From Labia minor (Eukaryota; Arthropoda; Insecta; Dermaptera; Spongiphoridae): a stretch of 64,000 nt of DNA. Of this stretch, positions 12,601-27,500 are shown piece by piece. The position numbers and the translations under genes are program-made. The DNA lies in assembly GCA_963082975.1 (NCBI GenBank), contig OY720345.1, positions 25,428,611-25,492,610 on the forward strand, in the 5' to 3' direction. Under the pieces are notes generated by a model. The model saw only the letters and a program-made list of their open reading frames with translations, ran no database searches and was not told the DNA's origin. The stretch's first letter is position 1. The number at the start of each line of letters is the position of its first letter.

Positions 12601-15526
12601 TTACAATAATATTTTTTAATGGATATAAATATTTATAAAAAATTATATATGTAACCTAATTTTAGTATAATTATATAATTTCGTATAACATTCTTTTTTA
12701 TCCCTTGTTGTTAATTTATAATTAATTTTAATTGGTCCAAATTTCAAGTAACTTATTTTTTTTAATTACAAAAAAAAAGAAAAATTAAATAGCTAGAAGG
12801 TATCCTTATAAATAAATTCCTATTTTTTCTAAATGATTTAATTAACCATTTAAGTTATTTGAATACATTTAAAATTTTATATTTTCTATGATATATATAT
12901 ATATGAGAAGTTATTTCCGGATTATTTCGGCGCCCATTTTCAAGAGATTATTTTATGAGAGAATTTTTAGTAATCTATATCTTAGTCTTATCGACCAAGG
13001 GGGATTTTTAAAAATTCTCTTGAGAATGTCATCAAAGTGGGTGCCTAAACGTCGAGACTAATTTCACGATTAATTGTGAAATAATTTTAGCGTTTATATG
13101 CAATTATAATTTTATTATAATATTAGAATATCCAGTTATGACAGAGAGAATCTGAAGTATCTGTCTTATTTAATGTAGGTTAGTGGTAAATTTACCTGTA
13201 AGATGATCCTCTTGGAGGTGGAGGGGGTGGTCCTAACGCTGGTCGAAGCGGTGAGGGCTCGTTTGCAGGCAAGAATAGAGGACGACCTTCAGGTGCTCGT
13301 TCATTCTCAATTGCAAGGCGTGAAGTCGCCGATCCGGTAATTACGGCATCCGCTTCATCAAAAACAGATAAAGGAAAACAAATGATGATTTGAAGGACCA
13401 TCTAAACACATTGAACTTGGATGCTACCTAATCCTTCTAATTTACTTCTTAAATAATAAATAAAATATTCAAATTTGACAGGAAATTATATTTTAATGAA
13501 ACCTTCGTAAATATGTAACTCAGACAAATTATTTATTAAATTTACTTTATAATATATCTGGTAAGACTTAAAGATACGATGCGGTTAGGGATATATGATA
13601 TTTCGAAAACTAACCCGTAAATGCATTGTGGGACGATATTAGTTATCTACGGCACCAAGTGATGCGTGTCTACTTTAGTTATAAGCGAACCGTGAGTAAG
13701 GAGAATTTTTGTCCACAATCTTGAAGATCAACCCAAGCGAAATTTCATCATATTTATTTCAATGGCGCTTGATTTGTTTTCTTTTGAAATTTTTGCAAGT
13801 ATATATTTTAGATTTTTGCACATTCTTTAAAAATTAATATTAAGTCTTATTTATTCACATATTCCTCATTGTTTACTATTTGAAAGTTTTTATCTGTAAC
13901 CTATCTATTATGTATGCTACAATAACCTAATAGACCTAGGTATATTATTAACACCAATAATCATGTGATAATAGGTATTAGTGATTAAGATTTAGCAAAA
14001 ACCCGAATAAAAACCTTTATATTTGTTTATTGTGCTATTTTACTTTTTATTTATTTTTTGTTTTTAATAATTATTGGTTTTTGGAATAAATTTTCATTTT
14101 AGTCAGCTTTCTCAGAGTCTAGGACTATAATACTTTTTATTTTATCTTAAAAAAAAAATTAATAATCCGATCAATTTAAAACTTTAAAAATTAATATTTT
14201 GTGTTTTCAATGAAATGTCGGAAGTTTTGTGAATATTCAGATAAATAAAATAAGATGGATTTTTTTTATCATTTTTACAATTATTTATTAAAAATTATTA
14301 TTAAGTATTTATTTTTTAATTATTTTAAATTATTTTATAATTCAATTAAAATAATTATAAACAAGAAATCATTACTACTTTTTCTAATTTATTTTTACTT
14401 ATAATCATTTAGTATTATAATATATATATATAATAGATTAACAATTATTAAAAAAATTTATTTTAAAATTTTCTTATTGATTGAAAAATATGAATTTTCA
14501 AAAAAAAAAAATTCTGAGGTTTTTAATTGTATAATATTTCAACTAAAAATAAATTTACTTATTATTTTATTATTTATAAATTTTTGTCTTGAAAATATTA
14601 CGAATTTTTATTTAATTTTCAATGTCGTAACCTATTTTATAATGTAAAATAATCGTGATAATTTGAAGAAAAACAAATGTTAAAGAAATTTCAGTTTAAA
14701 ACAATTAACCAACCTATAAATTAAAAAATATAAGTAAATAAAGAAAATCAATTTCTTAATATATAAATATATATATAATTATTTTATTATAAAGTAATAA
14801 TTTACTACATATTTATTTATATCTCTTTAAATCATTTGTAATTATTTGTTACGTTCAATCCAAAATTAAATAGGATAATTATTATTCTTATTACTCAATT
14901 TTTCCATCTAATAAAAGTGAAGACATGTCTGATCAATGTCATCGAATTTTATTTCCTTGTCATTTTCCAAGTACTAATCTACCATTAAATTGATAGAAGT
15001 ATCTTTTCATTGTACGACAGGTTGATTATTATATTTTCAATTCAATAGTAACTCGACAATAAATAAAATAACATACAATTAAGCTATTAAAAAATAATAA
15101 TCATTATACTAAAGCTACATAATAATTTAGAATCATTTTTATTTTCAAATTTTTAAGAAAATTAAGGTATAATAATAAAAAACACTTTATAATAATATTG
15201 GATAATATGTCCTCAATTATATGAACAAAACTAGTGTGGAAGGTGGGGGATTGAAATTTCTAATAAATTTATCGAATAAAGGTATACAATTGAAGGGCCT
15301 TAAGTATATAAAAATTTTATATTTCAGATAGTTTAGTTTTAACAATTAGATAATAATAAATTAGTTGCCATCAAATGTCAACCATAATGTACTTACCATT
15401 AACCTACCCCCACCTCCTAGTTGTATTTTTAACAGAAGATATTGACTAATTAATATACCACCAACTCCCGGTAACTGGATATAATCGCGATTATTATTTT
15501 ATTTTCATTTAAAAACTTAGATGAAA

Positions 15527-15562
<36 letters not shown>

Positions 15563-18500
15563 TATCCACTTAATTGTAAAAGAATACATTTTAATATCAA
15601 TATATACATAAACTATATGAATATTGAAAAGAAATAAATACAACAAAGATGGTGTGTAATTGTAATTTATTTATTTTGATTATTTCCAAATTTGAATATA
15701 AAATAAAGAAATTGATAATTGTATGTGATAAATATAATATAACATCTTTCTTATTTATTATAACCTTTTAAGGAGTAAATTTTAAAATTTCAACCCTTTA
15801 CGGGAACTTAAAATTATGATGTATATAAATTAACATTCCTTACATTTTGATTTCATGGGAATACGATATGGGAAAATAATATAATTCATTTCATACTTTT
15901 TTTTTTGAGAAATATTTTCTTTTGAGGCTTCTTAATTACTATCGCGCCAAAGATAGTATTGCGTTCACGAAAATTTTCGATGTCGACATTTTGATGTTTT
16001 TATACGTTTTGAAGGTTTCATTTTCACTAACAATAAGGCTGAGAAAAATGTCTGTGTGTATGTAGACAAAATTACGCAAAAACGGCGTGAGCTAGAATAA
16101 TGAAATTTAGTACACGGGCATTATTCAAAATTGGTAGTTGTCTATCAACTTTTGAAAAATGTAGCTTTTTCGGAAGAGGGTCATTACCTACCACGTTTTA
16201 ATTTTTTTTTCTCTAAACCAGTGATTCCCAAAGTGGGCGCTGCAGCGATCCAGGGGGGGGGGGGTTATGGTGATGCATTTAGGGAAAATTACTTGTATAT
16301 TAATTTTCTATTCTGAGATCAATAAATAGATACATAAATTCAATGTTTCTAATTTACACCTTTATTTGTAATATTTTGCAAATAGGTACATTTATCTTTC
16401 TATTTAATTGTTATTAAAATTAAAAAAAGTTAATTTCCAAGGGGGCGCTGAGTAAATTATTTTCTGGAAAGGGAACGCTTGGCCAAATAAGTATGGGAAG
16501 CAATGCTCTAAACTGCCCGTAAAAGTAAAGATATATGTTTCATAGTTTTGAACATGATTAAAAATTGTATAAAACTACTATATATAGTATTTCAGCTTGA
16601 TTGTGTGAGATTAAAGTAAATATTAAAATATATTAAGTATTAAAATAAAGTGACTAAAAAATATTTTGGTTTTCCGAACGTTGCTTTTTATTATAATTTG
16701 GTATTATTTATTAGTTATTAAATTGAAATAAACTTCCACAAGTAAAAGATTATAATAGTTTATAGACAAATATTATAATTATTTGTTATTTTACAATTTA
16801 ATTAATTACCTAACATGCAAATGATATAAAATTTTCCTATAATATATCTTTAATATATGTAAAATATATATAATGTAATGTAATTTGTATTTTAAATTAT
16901 TATAGAATATAAAAATAATATCCTATATATTGTTAAATATAATTTGTAAATTTTTTTGTGGCATTAAAAGTCACATTATATGTATGTATTTACTTATCTC
17001 CCTAAAGTTCCTAAGAAATATTAAATAAATTAACAATTAATTATCTCTCTCAATTATTGAATATAATTAGAATTATAAAGTAGACGATTCAGATCAATTA
17101 TTTGAAAAATTATATAAAACTGCTATATATAGAATTTCAGCTTGATTGAATCGCTGAAAGTACCGGAATTAGTTTTTTAAATTTTTTAACACGTTGACAG
17201 GCAAACACGCACCAGCAAGTGACGTGGTGTCATTAACAAAGATTATTAAATATTATTTATTAATTTTAATTTATAATTAATTAAATTTAATTTAAATATA
17301 TAATATATGTTAATTAATCCAATTCAAATTTGCGAGATAGTCGAGTGGAGACACTCAGATTTTTTTTTAATTATAGAAATATATTTTATGATTCAATTAC
17401 TCTAATATGACTATTCATACAAGTAATACGTGATTACTCAAGACTATAATTTTATTACATATTTAAATTTGGAAAATATATAGTAATATTTTAATTAAGA
17501 CAATAATCTATATTCTGAAAGAATAATCGTTAAATGAGGGCTTGAATTACATATTTCTGATTTTTTTTGGTAATTAAAACCGTATAATTTTTTATTTATT
17601 ATTTAAAAGTATAAATAGAGAAAATCAAAATTCACTTACATTGTTTATTATTATTTTTACTCCAAATCCATTTGGATTCATCCTTAACAGCGACTGATGA
17701 TGAAATCAAAGTAATCAGCAAAAAACAGGCCAAAACTATACACCAAAGAAAATAAAAAGAAATTAAAGGGTAATTCATAAAATAACAAAATGTTATTTAT
17801 AAAAAAAAATAATAGATAATTACATAAAGGTTGATTGATTAGGAACATTTCGCTTTGGCACTTAGAAATGGAAAGAATCAAGAGCAAAACTGGAAGACTT
17901 TCGCTTTTTCTTGAGCTTAAAAAGGGGGCCGTCAAGGAGGTCGTAGGCCGAAGAGGGGTGACGTTCTAAGGGAAGGGGTTTACAAAACTCTACACACACA
18001 TATACACATTCGCGCATCAATGGCTTTCAAGATTCCCTTCGACTGATAAGAAAACTATCATTGATTACAATAGGAAGACATTGGAAATGTTTGTGTGGAA
18101 TGAGCTCGATTTTCTCATCGTCATTTATTTGTCTCTCTTTTGAAGTAATTCTATTTTGTTAAATGAAATTCTTAAGTAATAAGAGACAATTCGACAAATC
18201 CACAAACAAAGTGATTGATAGAGTTAAGCAATTTTTTTTTTAAATAGTAAATACATTCAATGTGGCAAGAGATTCTCTGGGAAAAATGGATGATTTATTT
18301 ATAATAATATTATAAAATCTGGTATTGTATTATTATCGATGAGAGATGAATAATAATAATAGAAATTTTATAGGTTAATTAGTATTATAATGGATTCATT
18401 GATTAAACATTTAGCCTTGGATTGGATAGCCAAGAGAAATCGAAGCTCATTCATTCATCTTTGTTACTACAATATACAAAAAAATACAGAAATGTAAAAG

Positions 18501-21500
18501 AAAATAAATTGAAATTAAAACTGAAGAAAGGGGATATTATAAAAAATCTGGAGTGTCTCTACTCGACTATCTCGCAAATTTGAATTGGATTAAATAATTA
18601 TTTAATTAAAAATTTAAAATTTACAGTATAGTATTGTTATTAAATTAAATTAATTAATTAACATATATAAAATTTAAATTTCAAACCTTTATCTTAATTT
18701 TTAAGTCAAAATTTAAAAAATTAATTCCGGAACTTGCAGGTATTCAATCAAGCTGAAATTTTATATATAGCAGTTTTATACAATTTTTAATAATGTGAAA
18801 AACTATCAAACATATATCTTTATTTACACGGTCAGTTTAGAGGAAAAAAATGAAAACGTGGTAGGTAATGACCCTCTTCAGAAAGAACTCCAATTCTAAA
18901 AAGACCTTATGAACTATGAATATGTAATAGAAAACTACAATGCCCGTGTACCAAATTTTATTATTCTAGCTCAAACCTTTTTTTCCTAATCTTGTTAGAG
19001 GAAAAAAAATGAAAACGTGGTAGGTAATGACCCTCTTCAGAAAGAACTCCAATTCTAAAAAGACCTTATGAACTATGAATATGTAATAGAAAACTACAAT
19101 GCTCGTGTACCAAATTTTATTATTCTAGCTCAAACCTTTTTTTCCTAATCTTGACCACACACGCACCTAGAGAGAGAGAGAGAGACAGACATTTTTCTCA
19201 ACGAGATAGTAAAAATAATTTAATTGTAAGATAGCTAAGTCAGATTTTTTTAATATATTAGGATTTTTAAAAAAATAAAATTATAACTTTTTTAATATCT
19301 TCTTATTTCCATTTTAATCTTGATTCACTTATTATTTGAGAATTTAGATTTAAATTTTTTTTTTTAATAAATTTTACCTAGTTTTTGTTTAAATATAGTT
19401 ATTAAACTTCAATTTTGTATTTTTTTTTTTATTTTTAATATTAAAAGAAAACATTTATTGATAAATTTAATTAATTAATTTAATTAATCACTTCCAGAAT
19501 GAATGGAAAATGATTCATTGTGTAGGTGGGTGGGAGAAGGTGATGACGTAGAATAATGAGTGCACTTTTATTTAATAAAAATTGAGTTTGTGGAAATGGC
19601 ATTCAAATTCATGTGGAAGACTACAACGACCTTGGCCTAATTATGTTTGGCATAGCAAAAAAAAAGAAGGAGATGCTTGAGGTTGCTTATTCATTATATT
19701 TTAATATTATATATTGGAGGAAACTCCAATTTCTCTCTCTCTCTCTCTCTGCTTGGTGCGTTTCTGATTATATTCATTAGCCGGCTGCCATCCCTCTTCC
19801 TTGCACAAGCAAGACAAGGACTCGTGGCTCGTGCGAATTCACCATGTGATGGATGAATATTCATTAGGTAGAAAAACAAAAAAATATACTAGGAAATAAA
19901 AAAAAATACCATGAAAAATTGAGAAGCATTTACTGTTGATTTGGATATCAGGGTCTTAAAAAAAACAATAGAAATTAGAGTGACTCCCATACTTACGTTT
20001 CGAAACATTGATTCTTTTGTTATTATTAAGTTGATTTTGTAATAAAGTTTTATATACAAATATTTATTTGGAAAAGGTAAGAATAAATAGATAATACCAT
20101 ATATATATTACTTTGTTATCGAGTTTTTATTAAATCAAAAATTGGGTAAATTATAAGATTAATTAATTTTTCACTATAACAAAATAAAATATGAACTACC
20201 TATAGTCCCATACGAACCCATTGTGACCCTTCAACGGGTATAATATAATGTATGGTAAACAATTTTTAGACCGGTCTTCTAATTCACAACACTCCGATCC
20301 CTCATCAATATAAGATTGACCTACCTTTTTTTCTTTTAATATTAACAATAATAATAACCTCTGACTTTTCTACTTTCTACGAAAACAGAACGCCTATCAT
20401 ATCGGTTATATTAATTAGGTGTCCTCTGATCAGTAGAACGGGTCCTATCAACCTTTACCTTGATTTTCTTGATCGGGGGCGCTACTTTTTATCAAGTAGC
20501 TTTCTAATATTGATCCCGGAGGCTGGGTTGTCTCCGTCCCTTAGACCCCAGCTAGAGAAATTCCCTTGCCAGGCCCGGGACTTGAACCCGGGAACTCGAG
20601 AATGTGAGTAAGCCTGTGGTGCATATAATAATAACCTAACCTCACAAAAAAGAAAAAGAACTGGGGTAGATCAAAGATTACCAGCACTTGTGTTGAGTAA
20701 GTGTGAAAACTCGGTTAATAATAATAATAATAACTCATAATATCAGAGTATCTGGTTCACAGAGCCGCGGCTCGGTACATTAAGAAACTATTCCTTATGA
20801 ACTATGAATATTTAAGATTAAGATTATTATTTAAAATAAATAAACGACAAAATATATTAAACAATTTCAAATCATTTACAAGAACATAAATTAAAAAAAA
20901 TAGTTATAAAACATACAGCCCTTAAATGTACGTTTTAATGCACCGAAAGACAGAAAAGTATGGCCTGTGGATATAACATAATATATATTTCGTAATTTGA
21001 TTACAAAATATTATTAAAATAAATATTTTTAATTATAATATTTTGTATTTAAGGAAGCCCTGTCCGGTGTTACCCGGTGCTATTTTTTATTTAATCCTAG
21101 AGCGGTTTAATATCTTAAAAATATACAAATATATATATATATATATATATACATATATACAATTTTTTCTATTATAATTAGATAAGATGTATTAAAATGT
21201 TTTAACTTATTAATTTTACAATTATATTTTCTTTAAATAATTTAAAATGCGTGAGAGAATTAGAAAACCCTGATAAAGGGTCAATTTGGGTTCAATAGTT
21301 CAATTTTTATTTTATTAAAGAAGCAATGAACTTCGAACATTTGAAATTTACTCCAAAAACTCAATTCATTTGCATATTAATATTTTCATATTTTTTAATT
21401 ATTATTAATTTATAATATATCAGTAATAAAAACATCTTTTTTTTGATATATTGTAATTAATAAGTGTTAATAAAATGTTTCATTATTTCTTTTTGAATGA

Positions 21501-24500
21501 ATTCCGGTCCAGAAATTATAAAATTAAAAAAAAAACAAAACAAGAATTCTAGATTTATTAGTCAGTGCCTTATTCTGAATGAGTGTCAATGACATCGTTG
21601 TCAACAGATGAGGTGTTCTGGTCATGAATAAATGGTCAACATGCATATACAGTTGTGGATTAAGAACGGTGGGTTTTTCCCTACCGCGCTGGTCCTTTAC
21701 CTCCTTGACCTTATTCAAAGGAAACGGCTACCAGGGCAAGGAGACATACGATAACGTGGGCGTCCACTCCAATTCAACTTGATAACCAATCATACATACA
21801 ATTTTTCTTTCAAATAGACAAATGAAAATCATTACACTTAACAAAATACTTAATTCACAAGATTTAAACTGAAAAAAAATAAAGAAAATTATTCCTTAAA
21901 AATTTGTTAAAGAAAATATAAATTTTAATTCAATAAAATATTTTTTCTAATCTTTAAAATTATTAATTTTTATATACTTATACTATTATAAAATTAAAGT
22001 TGTTAATTATATCACACTAAAATTTAAATATATTATACATAAAAATCATATAATTGATTATTTTAATAATTATTAATTCATTTATAATAGTATCTATTTA
22101 AATATATGATATAATAATAATGAATGAAAAAAAAAATATTATTAATCAATTCTTATTGTTAATATTACCTATCTATATGCAATTAATTATTTTAAATTGC
22201 AAATATAAGAGCAGATCAAATGTTAAAAGGTGCTCATTAATTTTTCGTTTAGACAAGATAAATTCTATAAAAAGTATTCAAAGAAAAGTTGATGTATTTT
22301 TATATAATAATAAATCTTATCTTATTATACTAGCAAAAACTGTATATATATATATGTATATATATTTGTATTTTTAAAATATTAAACCGCTCAAAAGATA
22401 TTTATAAAATTCAAACCTTATAATTTAATAAAATTTATAATAATTTTTAATTGGTTGCATCTTTATAGAATATATAATTACTAATTAATATTAAAATATC
22501 AATTAATAATTAATAATTAATTAATTAATAACAATAAGAGAGAGAGAGAGATAGAGACAAAATAAACATCCTAAATAAAAAACAAAACGACCCACAAATT
22601 GTCCACAAAAGGAAATATCATTTCAATATATTATGTTATATCCATAGGCCATACTTTTCTGTCTTTCTCTGCATTAATACGTACGTTTAAGGGCTATATG
22701 ATTTATGACTATTTTTTTTTAATTTATATTCTTTTAAATTATTTGAACGGCGGCTCGGTGAACCAGGTACTAATAGTAATAAGTTATAATAAATTATATT
22801 TTTACTTTCCCACATACTTCGTATAAGGGAAGTATTGGAATCGTCAAATTTTTCGACTTCTAGATTTCGATAGATCTTGATGTTTTAGACCTCCCTGAGT
22901 CGGAAAATACAATTTTTCGAATTATGTCTGTGTGTGTGTATGTATGGATGTATGGATGTATGTAATGTTTGTCTGTGAGCAAATTTACTCAGAAACTAAT
23001 CAAGATAGGACTTCGAAATTTGGTACACCGATATTATTCAGTTTGTAGATTTGTATCAAAATTTCGACAAAATCGGTCAACCGGAAGTGGTACTTTACCT
23101 ACACTGGTTGCGTTTACCTTTCAAGTAAAGTACCAGTTTGCTTCGAGATATTTGCTTCCTATTTTGTATATAGATTTAAAAATATGAAAAAAATTCAGAT
23201 AGCAAATTTCATCATGATCTGACTATCGGAAGTGACATTTTACCTAAACAAGTAGCGTTAGGTGTAAATTATAAATGTATATAATAGTGTTAAACCATTA
23301 TACTTTATAATTTAAATTAATTAGTCTGTTTATTTTTATTGTTGTTAAAACATAATAATAATAACCTAATTACCTATTTATATGTGGGAAAGTCTAGGGG
23401 AGGACACTCCCGATTTTTTTATTATATTATAATAATAAATGATAGAGCTGTTGAATAGTTTTCATCCCCATTACGCCTTTACATACATTCATACAAATAC
23501 CCAATTAGACCAATTTATCGTCTCCGGAACTTGATTAGATCCATATCCGCAATTAGGGACATTTATTAAGGACAAAAAAAATTTCAGATCAATGTAAGGG
23601 AAATGTGAATTATAAAATAATATGATTATTGCTGACCGACACGAGTGTAAAAATAAATGTCAAGGTTAATTCAATTAAAATCTCTCAATTAATCATATAG
23701 TATTTTATATTTATTTTTTTTAAAATTGATTTTATGTAAAAACAATTAAACAAATTGAATTGAATTGCATATCCTCCAATTTCAATGAATTAGGATATTC
23801 GTTGACTAACACATTTAATTTTTAAACAAATTAATATACCTTCTCGTTATTATTTAAAAATAAAATAAAAATCTCGTATGAATGTGAAACTTAAGTTCAA
23901 ATTGGACTAGAAATTTGATTATTTTTGGATCATATAAATCTACTCAATCAATCATTGTTTAATAAAAATCGTTGTAAAGTTTATTATATTTTTTTAATGA
24001 CTAAATTAAAAAGAATTTGAAGAATTAAACTATAATGAAATCAAAAATGAAAATAGACTGTATTTATATGTGTACATTTGGTTGTCAATATACTGTTAAG
24101 GACATTTAAAAATTAAAAAAAATAGTATTTAATATCTCTTTTCCAAAATATAAATTAATAATATAACTATAAATAAAATATAAATCTAAAATATAATTAT
24201 CTCTTTCTTCTAAAGTTAAAGATTTAATATATTCCATTTTTAGTATTAATACGAGGGCAGATGACTCCGTGACTTTTTGAATGAAACACGTTTTTGGATA
24301 AAAAATTATTTTATTTTTCACCGAAATCTCCTTTGAACTTTATACACTTCGTCTAACGTTTCTCCAATTTTTTTATCCCTTCCAAAAAAATAAGATTTGT
24401 CGAGGCTGTCTTTGGTGCCGATTCACCCCGAAAAACCCACTGTTTTTAATGCTGTTTAGTCTCTGGTGTGTTGTGCTGGATCCACGTTTCACCCACGGTT

Positions 24501-27500
24501 ACGAAACGGCACAAAACTCGTCCTTATTGCGGTTAAACAACGTCAAACATTAATGAGCACACGAAATTCACTTTCCCCCTGCTATTAATGTAGGTCAAAC
24601 TAAAACTAAAAGACCCAGCTGGTTTAAATTTCGACACGAGTCGAGTCAGCTGAGAGTTGCCTGCTTACAGGAGTACTTTTGCCATTTCATTTAAGAGACG
24701 GGTCAAGTCACTGACTTATTGACCTCGTATGATTTTTAATGATAATTAAATAAAATAAAATAACACAATTCAAAAAGAGTAGTTTATTTTTAATAATGTA
24801 CATCTTCTAACTCGAATTATATATTATCAGAATATAATTATTAAAATTTAATTAATATGTTTTATTTGTTATATTTTTTCAGGTTACGGTCATATTGCCC
24901 CGAAAACGGATTATGGTAAAATTGTGACAATCCTTTATGCAATTTTGGGTATTCCGTTGATGTTGCTTTGCCTGTCGAACATTGGTGATATCATGGCTCA
25001 CAGTTTTCGGTTCATTTACTGGCGAGTGTGTTGTTATGTGTGCACAAGGAGACCCGAGAAACATCGCCGTCGTCGACAGCATCAATTGGCGCTCCTCGAC
25101 CAGCAGGCCCATTTTTCTAGAGACCAACGACCAGGAAGTGGTATTCGCCATCAACGGTCGCAAAGGTTCGTACTAAATTTTTAAATCCTATTCAAATTAT
25201 TTTAAAAATCAATACACATGACATTTATTTGAACTTTTACATTTAATTAAAATTCAACAAAAAAAATTAATAATAATTTAATTAACAAAATAAATAATAA
25301 TTTATATAGTTTTGGTTATGAAGATGCCGGGTTTAAGTCTAGAAGGGGAACTTCGCTAATTGGGGTAGTAACGCCTCCGATCAAGAAAACAAAGATAAAG
25401 GGGTTGAGAGGATCCGTTTTACTGATCATAGAACACTTTTACCATTCTTAGATAGCAACCGGCTTGATAGACGCTGTCTTTTCGTAGCATGTTCAAAAGT
25501 CAGACTTTTTTTTTAATTTTGGTTGCAATTTATATCAATAAAACCTAATATTTACAATTAGAATATTTTTATCCAATTTTAAATCAATATTTTTCGCTGC
25601 TACTGAAAATAATTTAATCCAAATAAATTTTGAAAATAGAAAGTATTATTAATTTCACTGTGATAAAATGAAAAATATCAAATTAATTTATTTGTCCAAA
25701 AATACTACTTGCAAAGAGCACCGTCCATTTTATTTATATTACTAAAAAGATATAATTTTATTATTTTTTTCTTTTTTTTTTTATTATATAATTAATTTAT
25801 GAATATGATTTTTGGAGAGCTAACATTATAACTCTACATTCTGTTGTAAAAGAGTTAAATTAAATAAACTAAAATAATTTAATATTTTAGTGCTAGATAT
25901 TCTTCACAAAGATCAAGAACCGCATCATTTCGTCGATCTGCGAGAAATAGTCAACGTTCAGCTGATTCCGCTTTGGGTCTCTCTGAATCGATTGTCACTG
26001 GTCGCAGTTCCTATTCCGACACTGAATGCAGGTTAATAAATTAATAAAAAAATATTAATTTTAATACAAAAATAAATTATAAATAATGAAAAAATTATGA
26101 TTTAATGTCATTTATCCTAGAAATCTGGAAAATTTGAGATGTGTTTAATTTTCCTAATAATTTTAATAATAAAATGTTTTTCTAATAGAATGCAACAGGC
26201 GAAACTTATTTAATTAACTATTTTATTTATTTTTAAGATAAATTGTTATTTTTAAATTTGGGTAATTCTTACGCTGGGTTTGACTCCCGTAAGATGCTGC
26301 CCTGCGAGGCAATCCAGGATCATGGAGGGATTCTCAAAAATACGCTGACCGGCCCTGGTCTCCCGCCAAAAAGGAGAGTCGGGGTCAGATTTTTGCATTG
26401 ATAATATAAGTGCGATCCCCTATTATTTCTTTGTTCTAAACCAAGTCTAACTCAAGCCAGAGTGGCTTATTATGTATTATCAATCAAATCCTATTATTTT
26501 GTGGTTCTTTTATTAATCATTTACATACATAAATATATATTATCATCAATATCCTAATTCTTATTTCTTATACTTATACAATTGACTCCCAAAGTGAACC
26601 TTTAATTTTTATCCAATTATTATATTGACTGCCCATCGTGGGCATCAAATTATTTATCACCCTACTATATTGATACCCAATATATTAATTATTAATCAAT
26701 ATATTATTTTGGCACCCAACTTGGAACATTAATTATTAATCAACTGATTATATTGACTGGCCGACGTGGGGCATCGAAAGAAATTTATCAACTTTATTAA
26801 AATAAGAAAAAACTGTTATCCTTTTCTTCTTATCAAATATATTATAGTGGAAGGTTACTATTGATGGGTCGGGTCCTTAAATTGTTTTTCTTCATTTCTC
26901 AAAAGATGTATACATTACCCGTATTCAAATGGTCAATACGTATACCCCGTGTTGCCATTTTTGTTTTGAGTTGTTTCAAGTAGGCAAAAAAGTATAATTT
27001 TAACTTCTTTCTTCTAGTGTTAATGAACGAAACGTTTCAGCAAGATGTTAATAGTGATTGTTTTTATGCAGCCAATATTTTAAAGTTTTGGTCAATTGTC
27101 TGTATTTTGTATATTCACAATATAAATTTACTTGCCCCAAGGTGAGGTTGACTCGTTCTAGATGCCTTAAATGAGCCTATGTACAGGTGCGGGTTTTAAC
27201 AACTTCGTAGTAAACAAATTAAAAAAAACAATTTAATTATAATAACAGACTGAATAAAAATCAAAGAGAATCATTTAGTTTAATAACATTTAAAGTCTTA
27301 TAATTAATTGAATAATTGTATCAAAATTAAATTAAATGTAATTAACTCGCAATTTAATTAAATGATAGTCTATTATAACATATTGTAACGACAAGGTTAG
27401 ACCTTCAGTTCTCATTTGTCTCTTGGAATAGGAGGAAATACCCGGCCCATTCTTAGAAAATCAATTGGCTTAAATAGGCTGATGTGACAAGTTTTTTTAT

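Noticed and set aside
17849-17935. A longer N-terminus for the nested gene from an in-frame ATG at 17935
   Set aside because: Starting at 17848 puts a classical signal peptide at the N-terminus. The longer form would bury it. Kept only as an alternative.
21524-21790. Additional nested exon on either strand
   Set aside because: The 64-codon minus-strand frame has no convincing acceptor-donor pair, no family resemblance and no neighbouring exon in matching phase.
22120-22377. An 85-codon plus-strand frame
   Set aside because: Lys/Ile/Asn-rich and ends in an AT repeat that belongs to the reverse R7 copy. No splice sites or family resemblance.
22969-23187. A 72-codon frame also present at 31265-31474 on the other strand
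   Set aside because: The apparent conservation comes from the R3 repeat, not from a gene. The frame is not kept open through the element ends.
24879-25163. A 94-codon minus-strand frame and a second plus-strand frame over K2P exon 5
   Set aside because: Shadows of the exon that encodes GYG and TM2, which is clear in the third frame.
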